This document shows, in pieces, positions 37,746 through 47,172 of a stretch of 64,000 nt of DNA; within the stretch, counting starts at the first letter, position 1, and each line of letters starts with the position of its first letter. Both the position numbers and the translations under genes were made by a program. The notes under the pieces are model-generated. The model did not search any database. It was not told the origin of the DNA and was given only the letters and a program-made list of their open reading frames with translations. Source of the stretch: CALHRB01 sp964473465 (GTDB lineage Bacteria; Bacteroidota; Ignavibacteria; Kapaibacteriales; UBA2268); assembly GCA_964473465.1 (NCBI GenBank), contig CAYYPE010000003.1, forward strand, positions 62,001-126,000. The letters run 5' to 3'.

Positions 37746-37792
37746 TAACTATTTATTCGAAGAATGTGTTATACATTTTTGATAAATAGTTA
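37746..37792. repeat. Nested inverted repeat between the two large T9SS genes
   Basis: TAACTATTTAT (37746-37756) is repeated exactly inverted as ATAAATAGTTA (37782-37792). A smaller hairpin, AATGT-GTTAT-ACATT, lies between the arms. The element starts 26 bases after the stop of copy 1 and ends 42 bases before copy 2. There is no T tract. It may protect the upstream mRNA end, attenuate read-through, or be a protein-binding dyad. Confidence 0.5.
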
Positions 37793-37833
37793 TGTTAAAA
37801 ATTCGTTTATAATAATTTGGAAAAGCCATAGTT

Positions 37834-40800
37834 ATGAAAAAGATTCTTACAGATAATTTATTAATTTTATTGATTTCAATATTAGTTCTCTCTACCTTTG
37901 AAATTCAAGCACAACCCAGCATTCAGACTGTTCAACTAAGTCAGAATGATAATTTTGAACAGATGAGACAAAAAATCGAGGAAATCTGGAAAGATATTCC
38001 TGACTCATTGAGAAAGGGCGGTTGGAAGCAGTTCAAACGATGGGAACATTTCTGGGAAACAAGACTCAATCCCGATGGAACTATTCCAAATGTAGCAAAA
38101 TATCTTAATTCTTATTTTGATGTAATTAATAATAGCAAGAAAAATTCACTTTTATCAACAGCACAATGGAAAGCTTTGGGACCATTTACTAATCCTCCAC
38201 CTCCGTCAGGTGGTAATGATAAAGGAGTCGGGAGGGTTAATGTAGTGAGGATTCATCCTACAAAACCTAAAACCATCTGGGCAGGTGCAGCTTCCGGTGG
38301 ATTATGGCATTCTAATGATTTCGGTAAAACATGGACCGAATTTCCGTTTACTCAATTCTTATCTCTAGGTATTTCCGATATTCAGTTCTGTCAGGATAAC
38401 CCAAGAATTGTCTATATTGCTACCGGTGATGCAAATGGAATTGGTGGTGGCGGTGGCAATGCATATTCCATTGGTGTTTTGAAAACAACCGACGAAGGAG
38501 CAAGCTGGAAAATTACTAACCTTGCCTTTGCTTTGAATAGCCAGCAAGTTGTCGCAAGATTGGTAGTTCATCCGAACAATCCGAACGTGGTTATTGCTGC
38601 AACAAGTGCAGGTATTTTTAAAACCACAGATGGCGGTACCACTTGGATAAATAAAAACAATCAGGGATATTTTAAAGATCTGCTCGCTAAGCCGGGCAAT
38701 CCTAATATTTTATATGCCGCAACGTATGGGAGCAATCCGAGCATTTTCAAATCAACTGACCTTGGTGAAACATGGGTCTCTGTTCATCAGGTAAATGGTG
38801 CTAATCGTATAGCTCTGGCAGTTACTCCCGCTAATAATCAAAATGTTTATGCCTTATGCTCAACAACTCCATTTCATTCTTTCAGAGTTTCTAATGATGA
38901 AGGTGCAACATGGAAAGTTGTAAGTTCAAACTCTGGAAATACTCCAAATATTTTGGGACGTGATCAGGGTACAGGAGATGACAGAAATGTGGGTCAGGGC
39001 TGGTATGATTTGTGCCTTGCAGTTGCTCCATGGGACGATAAAGAAATTTTTGTCGGGGGTATTAATATATGGAAATCTACTGATGGTGGCTATAACTGGG
39101 AACATGTTACTCATTGGTATGGCGGATATAACAAACCTTTAGTTCATGCTGATATTCATTATCTGCTTTTTGATGAAATTTCGGGTGATTTATTTTCTAC
39201 AAATGATGGTGGAATAGACAGAACTTCTGATGGAGGAAAAAAATGGTATTCTGTCGATGAAGGTATGAACATCACTCAATTTTATCGCATGGGAGGGTCT
39301 TACACTAATCCTAATATGATTATTGCAGGTTCTCAGGACAATGGAACCAGTATGCTGATAAATGGTGCATGGAAAAAAGTGTATGGCGGAGATGGTATGG
39401 AATGTGCCATTGATCATACTAATGCAAATAATATATATCTCTCCATTTACAACGGAAATTTATACAGAACTTCAAATGGTTCAACCTTTTCTACTATGTT
39501 AAGCAGAGGTACAACTGGTGAAAGTGGAGCATGGGTAACTCCTTTTCTCATCAGTCCTCATAATCCAGATAAATTAATAGCCGGATACCAGAATGTCTGG
39601 GCTTCCTGGAATAATGGCAGGCAATGGAAAAAGATTTCAAAATTTTCAGGTTCTACCCTTCGTTCTCTTGCTTTTGCACCGAGCGACAGCAATACAATAT
39701 ATGCAGCAACTCTTAATACTATTTATGTTACTTATGATGGTGGTGCAAACTGGAAAAATATTTCCAATCCTCAGACAAGTATGATTACTTATATTACTGT
39801 TGACCAAAAAAACAACAAAAGAGCATGGATAACAAATGGGGGTTATGGTGCTGGAACAAAAGTTTTCGAATACAACGAAGGAATTGGTTGGAAAAATATA
39901 TCAGGGAACCTCCCGAATATACCGGTCAATACAATTGTCTATCAAAATGATTCGCCCGATAGATTGTATGTTGGAACAGATATCGGAGTTTTCTACACAG
40001 ATTATAATTCTGGTTATTGGGAGCCTTATGGGCAGGGAAAACCAAATTTGATAATATCTGAGCTGGAAATTCATTATCCAACAAAGAAAATCAGGGCAGC
40101 CACCTATGGTCAGGGTATCTGGGAAGCTCCAATTATGGATTGCAATGTCCCTCAGCCAAGAATCAAAGTGATTGGCGAAACAAGAATTTGCAGGGGTGAT
40201 TCAGTTATTATCGAAGCAGAAGATGATTTTTCAACTTATAATTGGTCAAATGGCGAAACTACAAAGAGAATAGTTGTCAAAGAAAGTGGTACTTATTCTC
40301 TTTCGATTGATGATGGGAGTGGCTGTAAAGCACGTTCAAGGTCTGTTGAAGTAACCGTTCTTCCACTTCCTGACCTGACAATCAGAACCGTCGGAAAGTA
40401 TCCTATCTGTGATGGAGATTCTATAAATCTTGAATTGTCCGGTTCACTTGGTTTTACATCTTATGAATGGTCAACTGGTGAAAAAACCAGAAAGATTCAG
40501 GTTAAGGCATTAGGTGAATATAAGCTAACTGCTACAACAAGCGAAGGCTGCAAAACCACTGCTACTTTTAATGTTGTTACAGCTCCTATTCCACAAAAAC
40601 CTATAATTACAAGGATTTCACCCATTATTTTGCAATCATCAGAGGCAAAGGCTTTTCAATGGTATCTTAATGGGAAACCAATTAAAGATTCAATAGCCAG
40701 AACTATAACTATTACTGAATTAGGCGATTATTCCGTCGAAATTTTTGACGAAAACAATTGTTCAAATATTTCTGACCCATTCAATATTATATCTAATGTT

Positions 40801-41064
40801 AGTGATTTAACTAATAATCAAAATATACTGATAACTCCAAATCCAAGCAACGGGAAGTTCAATATTCTCTTATCAGATGTGATGGACGATGAAATTATGG
40901 TGGAAGTTACAAACATTCTTGGTAATAAATTATTTGATTCAAAATATACTATAAATAACAATTATTTGTTAAGTCTTGATATTAGCAATGTTCCCGATGG
41001 TGTTTATTTCCTGAAAATAAAATCAAGGAATTTGAACTTCGCCGAGAAAATCATAAAAAAATAA
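37834..41064 (+). CDS. Large secreted sortilin/BNR-propeller protein with Ig-like repeats and T9SS domain (copy 2)
   Basis: This 1076-residue protein matches copy 1 from end to end: signal peptide (MKKILTDNLLILLISILVLS), a WKQFKRWEHFWETR block, BNR blades (WHSNDFGKTW, KTTDGGTTW, KSTDLGETW), two Ig-like units opening CRGDSVIIEA and CDGDSINLEL with WSNGETTKR and WSTGEKTRK, and a T9SS C-terminal domain (ITPNPSNGKFNIL, then DGVYFLKIKS). Nearly equal length and identical domain order point to tandem duplication followed by divergence. Copy 2 has a GIGGGGGNAYSIG loop where copy 1 has a different, Gly-poor loop. No catalytic residues were recognised. No terminator was seen in the 150 bases after it. 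Confidence 0.85.
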   Translation: MKKILTDNLLILLISILVLSTFEIQAQPSIQTVQLSQNDNFEQMRQKIEEIWKDIPDSLRKGGWKQFKRWEHFWETRLNPDGTIPNVAKYLNSYFDVINNSKKNSLLSTAQWKALGPFTNPPPPSGGNDKGVGRVNVVRIHPTKPKTIWAGAASGGLWHSNDFGKTWTEFPFTQFLSLGISDIQFCQDNPRIVYIATGDANGIGGGGGNAYSIGVLKTTDEGASWKITNLAFALNSQQVVARLVVHPNNPNVVIAATSAGIFKTTDGGTTWINKNNQGYFKDLLAKPGNPNILYAATYGSNPSIFKSTDLGETWVSVHQVNGANRIALAVTPANNQNVYALCSTTPFHSFRVSNDEGATWKVVSSNSGNTPNILGRDQGTGDDRNVGQGWYDLCLAVAPWDDKEIFVGGINIWKSTDGGYNWEHVTHWYGGYNKPLVHADIHYLLFDEISGDLFSTNDGGIDRTSDGGKKWYSVDEGMNITQFYRMGGSYTNPNMIIAGSQDNGTSMLINGAWKKVYGGDGMECAIDHTNANNIYLSIYNGNLYRTSNGSTFSTMLSRGTTGESGAWVTPFLISPHNPDKLIAGYQNVWASWNNGRQWKKISKFSGSTLRSLAFAPSDSNTIYAATLNTIYVTYDGGANWKNISNPQTSMITYITVDQKNNKRAWITNGGYGAGTKVFEYNEGIGWKNISGNLPNIPVNTIVYQNDSPDRLYVGTDIGVFYTDYNSGYWEPYGQGKPNLIISELEIHYPTKKIRAATYGQGIWEAPIMDCNVPQPRIKVIGETRICRGDSVIIEAEDDFSTYNWSNGETTKRIVVKESGTYSLSIDDGSGCKARSRSVEVTVLPLPDLTIRTVGKYPICDGDSINLELSGSLGFTSYEWSTGEKTRKIQVKALGEYKLTATTSEGCKTTATFNVVTAPIPQKPIITRISPIILQSSEAKAFQWYLNGKPIKDSIARTITITELGDYSVEIFDENNCSNISDPFNIISNVSDLTNNQNILITPNPSNGKFNILLSDVMDDEIMVEVTNILGNKLFDSKYTINNNYLLSLDISNVPDGVYFLKIKSRNLNFAEKIIKK

Positions 41065-41214
41065 ATAATTATTACTGAAAAGAACTGACTGATAGTAAGG
41101 AATGGGGGAGGGGATAAAATTTAATTTATTGAGATAAAGTAATTACATTAATTGAACATTATTAATTCAGGATATCTAAACAATCAAAAAGAGACAAAAT
41201 AATTATAATCAAAT

Positions 41215-41805
41215 TTAATCTCTTTTCCATTGAATATGGCCATTAACACCATATTTTTCATAAGTGCTCAGAATATCTTCACAAAATTCCTGGGTTTCAT
41301 TATCACCAATTTTCTTAGCAGTTTCCCATAATCTTATAAACATTTTTTTCCCACTTTCAGTTTGATTGTAGTTTTTCTTTCTAAAATTACAAATTGAACA
41401 CAATGTTTGACCATTGTCAAGAGTTGCTTTTCCACCTTTATCTTTTGGTAAAATATGATCTACATGAAGTTCATAGCCTTCTTTATCTGATCTCCCACAC
41501 ATGACACATTTATATCCGTCTCTTTCTAAAATAAGTTTTTTTAGTTCTGGAGTAAAATCTTCGATATTTCTATTAGAAACTTGCTCTGGATCATATTTAT
41601 AAATTCCTTTTTTGACCTTAATTAAAAAGCCCTCTTGATGTAATTTCCTAATAGCTCTCCAAGTATCCCTTGGTTTTCTACCATACATTTTTAAATATTG
41701 TTTCTCTACCCAGTCAACAACTTGTCCATGTGGTAATTCTTTTTTGGGATGTTTTTTGAAGTATTCAATAACTAATTCATTGATACTAATATTTTTAGTT
41801 TTCAT
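41215..41805 (-). CDS. HNH endonuclease with N-terminal winged-helix-like domain
   Basis: The 196-residue protein has two parts. Residues 1-75 look like a winged helix (HGQVVDWVEKQ helix, RDTWRAIRKLHQEGFLI recognition-type helix, KVKKGIYKYD wing). Residues 88-145 form an HNH nuclease: zinc cysteines C100-x2-C103 and C136-x2-C139, the catalytic HVDHILP with His114 and His117, and Asn residues at 131 and 140. The methyltransferase gene ends 11 bases upstream on the same strand, so this is the natural candidate for the restriction enzyme of a type II-like pair; the winged helix may give sequence recognition. A homing or repair nuclease is less likely given that linkage. Confidence 0.85.
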   Translation of the reverse strand: MKTKNISINELVIEYFKKHPKKELPHGQVVDWVEKQYLKMYGRKPRDTWRAIRKLHQEGFLIKVKKGIYKYDPEQVSNRNIEDFTPELKKLILERDGYKCVMCGRSDKEGYELHVDHILPKDKGGKATLDNGQTLCSICNFRKKNYNQTESGKKMFIRLWETAKKIGDNETQEFCEDILSTYEKYGVNGHIQWKRD

Positions 41806-41816
41806 AATAGTATTTA

Positions 41817-42641
41817 TTAAAATAGCAATTTTGATTCATTGATAATTCTTTGTTTCGCAAGATAGCAATATTTTAAATCAATTTCTAATCCAACAGAGTA
41901 TCTATTAATATTATTTGCTGCTATTAATGTTGTACCACTGCCAGTGAAAGGATCAAAAACTATGTCATCAACAAAACTAAATAATTTAATACATCGATAA
42001 GGTAATTCAATGGGAAAAGGGGCAGGATGTCCTATCCTTTTTTTGCTTTCACCATTAAAAGTCCAAAGTCCATTTGTCCACTCCATAAATTCGGATTTAG
42101 TAATGTCAGAAATTTTTGAACCGTTTGTTTTTTTCCATTCATCTTTAAAAAAGACTACTATTAATTCTACTGGAGCAATTACATATGGTGCTGTAGCAGA
42201 CAACCATGAACCCCAAGCCGTTCTTCTTGAAATGTTACCCTCATTCCATATTATTGTTGAATGATATTTCCAACCAACTTTTTGAGCCAAAGTTGTTAAA
42301 TCTGCACCAACACTTTTTTGTCCTCCTTTGTTTTTATCTAATGGGATATTTAAACACAATCTTCCCTGTTTTTTTGTCCAATAAAAACAATTACTTAGCC
42401 ATTTTTCTGAAAAAATTAAATATTCTTCATAACTTAGATCATCCTTATGAGAATTATATATTATGTCAACATTATAAGGAGGGGATGTTACTATCAGATC
42501 AAATATTTCATTATCAAAATTAGTTTTGTCTAAAACATCACCATTGAGTAGTAAAGATTTCTTATGATATAAGATACTTTTATCTGTATTTATGTATTTA
42601 TTAATTAATGTTCTAAATTCTAATATTTCGGATTCTGTCAT
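41817..42641 (-). CDS. DNA methyltransferase, N4-cytosine/N6-adenine family (beta-type order)
   Basis: The 274-residue enzyme has catalytic motif IV TSPPY at 52-56 near the N-terminus and the SAM-binding motif DPFTGSGTT at 230-238 near the C-terminus. That is the order of beta-class amino-methyltransferases. Ser-Pro-Pro-Tyr favours N4-cytosine, though some N6-adenine enzymes share it. GHPAPFPIELP (204-214) is another conserved block. It should protect host DNA against a partner nuclease. It is followed after 11 bases by the HNH gene and preceded by the Mrr-like gene 166 bases upstream. The target recognition region is probably 135-200. The specificity is unknown. Confidence 0.9.
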   Translation of the reverse strand: MTESEILEFRTLINKYINTDKSILYHKKSLLLNGDVLDKTNFDNEIFDLIVTSPPYNVDIIYNSHKDDLSYEEYLIFSEKWLSNCFYWTKKQGRLCLNIPLDKNKGGQKSVGADLTTLAQKVGWKYHSTIIWNEGNISRRTAWGSWLSATAPYVIAPVELIVVFFKDEWKKTNGSKISDITKSEFMEWTNGLWTFNGESKKRIGHPAPFPIELPYRCIKLFSFVDDIVFDPFTGSGTTLIAANNINRYSVGLEIDLKYCYLAKQRIINESKLLF

Positions 42642-42807
42642 AATTATTCAATTTGTTTCAATTTTTATCAAAATAAAATTGTTATAACCAAATTTATAAT
42701 TTAAATATTAATTATTGAATTTATTTTTAGTTCATTTACAATTAAACTATTTTTGGTCAAATATTAATTCACTAAAAAAATAGTATCTAATCTTTTAGAC
42801 AAATAAA

Positions 42808-43725
42808 TTATCCATTTTCAAAATAATCAGAATCAATTCTTTTTAATTGATACTCAGTAATAGTGGATAGACCAACATTATTATCAATCATTAAGTTAGC
42901 CAATTGTTCACCATCAATTAGAACAATTTTATATTCAACCTGTTTAATGAATTCATAAACACTTGTGGGGAATGTTGAAGTAGTAATAAATACACCTTTT
43001 CGTGCTTTTTTTGATGCTAATGCTCCTGTAAAATCCCGTATCTCTTTTAATGGTACAGGATTTTCCCAACGCTTAGTTTGGAGGTAAATGGTATCAAGTC
43101 CTAATTTGTCTTCTTTAATAATTCCATCAATTCCTCCATCGCCTGACTTTCCTAAAGCTTCTCCGGCATCTTTTCTTGAACCACCGTATCCCATTCTAAT
43201 TAATAAATCAACTACTAATTTTTCAAAGAAAGAAGGTGAACGACTTTTAACAATTTCAAGAACTTCTTTAACCAACTCTAAACTTAATTTTTGATATGCA
43301 TATTCTAAAGATTCTTCTGGAGTTCTAATATTGGAATCTTCGATTAACTCTATACTTTTATTATCATTAATTTCATGAGTCTTTTTGGTTGTTTTAAATT
43401 CTACAAATTCAGGGTATTGATTTAATGTTTGAATAGAAATCTCTTTTGGATTTTTAGCTAATAATTCCAGCCCTCTGTTTGTTATTTTAAAGTGAGCTCT
43501 TTTAGGACTTAATATAAGCCCCGACTTTTTTAAATAAGTCTTTGCCCATCCTAACCTATTTCTAAATACTGGTTGCTGTCCACTTGGTAGTAATTCTCTT
43601 TTTTCTTCTTCTGTCAAGTTAAAAATGTTTGCAAGGTAATCTTCTGCTTCTTGAAGTGAATATTCTTTTTGATTTTCAAGCATTCTCAAAAAAGGCAGCA
43701 TTATTTCTTCAAAAGACGGTATCAT
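42808..43725 (-). CDS. Mrr-like restriction endonuclease
   Basis: At 305 residues it has the length of E. coli Mrr and both its domains. The N-terminal Mrr_N winged helix spans about 1-95 (MLPFLRMLEN, SGQQPVFRNRLGWAKTYLKKSGL, ITNRGLELL). The C-terminal PD-(D/E)xK-type nuclease has Glu168 (FFEKLVVDLL), Asp200 (GDGGIDGII) and Gln216-x-Lys218 (YLQTKRW), the D-QxK form of the Mrr family. These enzymes usually cleave methylated DNA (type IV). The divergence of the gene from housekeeping neighbours and its very AT-rich sequence fit horizontal acquisition. It may be an independent defence gene beside the methyltransferase/HNH pair, or function with it. Confidence 0.88.
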   Translation of the reverse strand: MIPSFEEIMLPFLRMLENQKEYSLQEAEDYLANIFNLTEEEKRELLPSGQQPVFRNRLGWAKTYLKKSGLILSPKRAHFKITNRGLELLAKNPKEISIQTLNQYPEFVEFKTTKKTHEINDNKSIELIEDSNIRTPEESLEYAYQKLSLELVKEVLEIVKSRSPSFFEKLVVDLLIRMGYGGSRKDAGEALGKSGDGGIDGIIKEDKLGLDTIYLQTKRWENPVPLKEIRDFTGALASKKARKGVFITTSTFPTSVYEFIKQVEYKIVLIDGEQLANLMIDNNVGLSTITEYQLKRIDSDYFENG

Positions 43726-43895
43726 AATATTATGAATTTTTTAGTTTTGGTAGATGTATTTTTTCTAACAATTTATTCATACATATCAAAAATACATAAA
43801 AAAAATCTAAAAATTTATTTTTTTCTGAATAAAATAGATAGCATTATCAGGAATTTCATTATTCCCTAATAAAAAAATAATTTTTTGGTGATTTG

Positions 43896-44780
43896 TTAGG
43901 GTTGATTTTTAACAACGAATGTTGTAGTTCTGATTTCGGAGAAGGAGCCGAAAACACCAATGGCACCTTTGACACTTGTCAGCAAGGGATCAATTTGTCC
44001 CTTCCTTTGATATTGCAAGAACCACCTGAGGAAGTTATAGTCGGGAGCTAAGACTGACACCTCGTTCAAACCGAACCACTTGATTGAATTCCAAACGACA
44101 GGTGTTTCTGTGTTTGGGATAAATCCCCATCGAGTTATCTCGTTATATTCAGCTGATGTGCCTCTTTCCCAAGGTCTGATAATTCTTCTGTTCTTTTCGT
44201 CTGTCGGGGGAACTAAATATTTTCCATATTCGAGTGTATCGAGCGATTTAACTCTTATAAAATAAACAATAGTTCCGGGAACCTGCTCCCATGATAATCT
44301 CAGAGTATCGTTGGCAGGTAATTTTAATGTATCAAGAGGATAATAAATCAGTTGAGGTAGCTGCTTTTTCCATTTTATCACACCGGGTGTTACCGTTTCG
44401 CCGGTTATTGTGTTTCCATCTTTGAGTCTTACTTCAAGATTATACTTTGTGTTGGGTTTTACTTTAATATTTGTATCAGGATAATAATAACCTTCGAAAA
44501 TGTTAGGATTAGGAACTAATTCAAGGGTTTGGTTTTCGAACTTGATTTTAACTTCGGCATCTGTAATAAATGAATTTTTATAGTTGAATGAATCAACAAG
44601 TGGCTGAGACCTCATGATTTTAATGTTGTTAAAAGGTTCACCCACAATTAAATAAGCTTCCACAAAATTTTGAGGTATATAATCCAGTGGTGCCGGATCT
44701 TCACAAGAGTAGGCAAACAAAACAATCAAGACTGATAAAAAAATGAATTTGATTCTATTTGTTTTCAAGTATTCTTTCAT
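43896..44780 (-). CDS. DUF4249 lipoprotein, partner of the TonB-dependent receptor
   Basis: The 294-residue protein has a lipoprotein signal: a hydrophobic run (IKFIFLSVLIVLF) then AYSC with Cys26. It continues with a two-domain beta-rich body. YIPQNFVEAYLIVGEPFNNIKIMRSQPL is the DUF4249 opening, and NTKYNLEVRLKDGNTITGETVTPGVI is typical. DUF4249 proteins are almost always encoded after a TonB-dependent receptor in Bacteroidota and are thought to be its surface or periplasmic companion. Here the gap is 5 bases. The ligand is unknown. Confidence 0.88.
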   Translation of the reverse strand: MKEYLKTNRIKFIFLSVLIVLFAYSCEDPAPLDYIPQNFVEAYLIVGEPFNNIKIMRSQPLVDSFNYKNSFITDAEVKIKFENQTLELVPNPNIFEGYYYPDTNIKVKPNTKYNLEVRLKDGNTITGETVTPGVIKWKKQLPQLIYYPLDTLKLPANDTLRLSWEQVPGTIVYFIRVKSLDTLEYGKYLVPPTDEKNRRIIRPWERGTSAEYNEITRWGFIPNTETPVVWNSIKWFGLNEVSVLAPDYNFLRWFLQYQRKGQIDPLLTSVKGAIGVFGSFSEIRTTTFVVKNQP

Positions 44781-44785
44781 ATAAC

Positions 44786-47077
44786 TCAGAATTTTATTTC
44801 AAATGAAAAAGTTGGTAAAATTGGTAGAAGTTTAACGTCTGTTACCTTTGTTTCTGGAGATCTGGTGTCGTAGTATCTGAACCAGATGTCTCTTCGATTA
44901 TATACGTTATAAATATCGAGAATCACTCTTGAATCAGCACCAAAAAGCTTAAATGTATAGCTTCCACTGATATTCAATTGATGTGATGGTGGCAGCCTTA
45001 ATCCATACCTCTCGGATGGTATAATTTTGCCTCTTCCTGAATTTTGCTCGGGCAGTCTTGACAATATTCGTGAGGTAGCACCTGTATAGGACTGTCCAGA
45101 CTGAAAAGTAAATGTTGCATTTATCTCCCAGTTATCATCAATCTGATACTGAGCGACTAATTTCAGGTCATGTCTGCGATCGTATTTTGGACGAAAACGA
45201 TTCCCATTGTTTATACTATCAAACTGAGCATAAATGAAGCCAAGACTATATCCGAACCATCCGGTTAAGCGACCAACCTTTTTCTGCAAAAATACTTCAA
45301 CGCCATAGGATTGACCGCTACCATTATAAAATATGGCAGCAACATTTTTTGGTTCAAGAACGTTAGAATTAATCTCGCTAATATTTTGCATAAATTTATG
45401 ATAAACATCAAAGTTGAGATTATAACCTTTTAAAAATTCCGTCTCGAGGCTTATAATATAATGAAAAGCCCTTGTAGGATTAACGGTTGAATCAGTAGGT
45501 AGCCATGTGTCAAAAAATGAAAAATCCGGTTGTGTGGCAAGCCTTAGATTTTGATGAAATATACCCCACGCAGCTTTCAGAACCATTGCGTCGCTCATTC
45601 TCCAGCGAAAGGCAATTCTTGGATCGAATGTTAAATTATCGTTCAGTGTCCAATAATTTGTTCTTAAGCCGATTTGCAATGATAACAAATCGTTGAAGCT
45701 ATAATTCATCTGAGCAAAAACTGAATGATTCCAATCGGTTACAGTCAGATTAGTGCTTCCTGTTGAAACTGTTCCAGAGCCTGCAACTGAATCACGCTCT
45801 CCGGTGAAATTCTGTAAATATTTGAACTCTAATCTGGAAGATTCAAAGCCTAATTTTGTTGTTATTTTATCAGAAGTGAACCAGCTAACAGACCCTTTAG
45901 CAGTGATATCATCAATAGAATTTTCTACCAAAAAGCCAAAACCTGATTGTTCACCACTGAAGTTGTTCTTGTAAATACTTGAACTTACTAATAATTCTGA
46001 GAAAAGATTATCGCTAATGATACGTGTCCATTTTCCTGAAAGAGTTCTATTGCCAATGTCCAACCCAACGTTGAAGCCAAAACTATCGTAATCAAGTGCA
46101 TCATTACTGAGAAATCCGCTTAAAGTTATCTTGTCATTTTCCGAAATGTTTTGGGTCAATTTAGCATTAACGTCATAAAATCCAAAATCAGGCAGGGGGT
46201 TTTCAGGATCAAGCGGTAATAAACCTTTAACAAGGTCAAAGTATGTTCTTCTGCCACTAAGCAGAAAAGAACCCATTCCAAGAGGACCTTCAAGTGTTAA
46301 TTTCGAGGAAATAACCCCAATTGAACCAATGCCATTAATTTCCTTTGAATTACCGTCTTTCTGAGTCAGATTCAGCACTGCCGAGAGCCTTCCACCAAAT
46401 TCGGCCGGGAAACCGCCTTTGATGAGTTCAACATCTTTGATAGCATCAGAATTGAAAGTTGATATAAATCCAAAAAGATGTGACGGATTATAAACCGTTG
46501 AACCATCTATGAGTATAAGATTTTGGTCGGGCGAACCTCCTCGTACATAAAGACCGCTGGAAATCTGTGATGATGTTAAAATACCGGGCAGAAACTGCAA
46601 AGAACGAAAAATATCGGATTCACCTCCAATTCTTATTTTACTGATTTGTTGAATTGGAATATTTACTTTACTTATGTTAATTTCCCTCTTTTCAACTTCA
46701 CGCTCTGCTTCTACCTCAATTTCCTGAATTTGAATTGAAGCACTTTTTAATTCGAAATTTTTTCTTAGGGATTGTTTCAACTTCAATTCAACTTTTGTTT
46801 TGAATTCGGAATATCCAATGTTGGTAATTACTATTTCATAATTTCCCGGGGGTATATCCAAAATGGAAAAATATCCATTTTTATTTGTTATTGCACCAAA
46901 TCTAGTGCCTGTAATTCTGATTGTTGCTCCAATAAGAGGTTCCCCATTATCTGAATCTCTTATGAAGCCGGAAATGGAAGCATTATCTGAATTTGGCTCC
47001 ATTCCAGTCAAATTAGAATACCCCAAAAGAGATATTAGTACAATAAAAATACTAATTATATTTATTTTTTTATACAA
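44786..47077 (-). CDS. TonB-dependent receptor with N-terminal carboxypeptidase-regulatory-like domain
   Basis: The 763-residue outer-membrane protein has a signal peptide, then a CarboxypepD_reg-like beta sandwich (about 33-118: SGFIRDSDNGEPLIGATIRI, NKNGYFSILDIPPGNYEI), then the plug (about 150-235: GLYVRGGSPDQNLILIDG, KGGFPAEFGGRLSAVLN) and a 22-strand-like barrel. It ends in FSFEIKF with a terminal Phe, as outer-membrane barrels do. It should import a large ligand using TonB energy. The DUF4249 gene follows 5 bases later. This pair resembles the SusC/SusD arrangement, but with an unrelated lipoprotein. The substrate is unknown. Confidence 0.92.
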   Translation of the reverse strand: MYKKINIISIFIVLISLLGYSNLTGMEPNSDNASISGFIRDSDNGEPLIGATIRITGTRFGAITNKNGYFSILDIPPGNYEIVITNIGYSEFKTKVELKLKQSLRKNFELKSASIQIQEIEVEAEREVEKREINISKVNIPIQQISKIRIGGESDIFRSLQFLPGILTSSQISSGLYVRGGSPDQNLILIDGSTVYNPSHLFGFISTFNSDAIKDVELIKGGFPAEFGGRLSAVLNLTQKDGNSKEINGIGSIGVISSKLTLEGPLGMGSFLLSGRRTYFDLVKGLLPLDPENPLPDFGFYDVNAKLTQNISENDKITLSGFLSNDALDYDSFGFNVGLDIGNRTLSGKWTRIISDNLFSELLVSSSIYKNNFSGEQSGFGFLVENSIDDITAKGSVSWFTSDKITTKLGFESSRLEFKYLQNFTGERDSVAGSGTVSTGSTNLTVTDWNHSVFAQMNYSFNDLLSLQIGLRTNYWTLNDNLTFDPRIAFRWRMSDAMVLKAAWGIFHQNLRLATQPDFSFFDTWLPTDSTVNPTRAFHYIISLETEFLKGYNLNFDVYHKFMQNISEINSNVLEPKNVAAIFYNGSGQSYGVEVFLQKKVGRLTGWFGYSLGFIYAQFDSINNGNRFRPKYDRRHDLKLVAQYQIDDNWEINATFTFQSGQSYTGATSRILSRLPEQNSGRGKIIPSERYGLRLPPSHQLNISGSYTFKLFGADSRVILDIYNVYNRRDIWFRYYDTRSPETKVTDVKLLPILPTFSFEIKF

Positions 47078-47172
47078 TTAATTCTTGTTTATAATTACAC
47101 AGAATAGTCATTTATAAAACGAATTTTGAAGGATAATGTTTCAAAATCCAAAGAAGGTATTTAAGTCCAAAT

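Noticed and set aside
42206..42523. 105-residue open frame antisense to the methyltransferase gene
   Set aside because: Considered as a possible antitoxin or controller gene of the island, but it fully overlaps conserved methyltransferase motifs and has no helix-turn-helix pattern.
42703..42769. 11-base direct repeat AAATATTAATT between the Mrr-like and methyltransferase genes
   Set aside because: Seen twice 56 bases apart, but the sequence is all A/T in a region of very low GC, so chance is likely.
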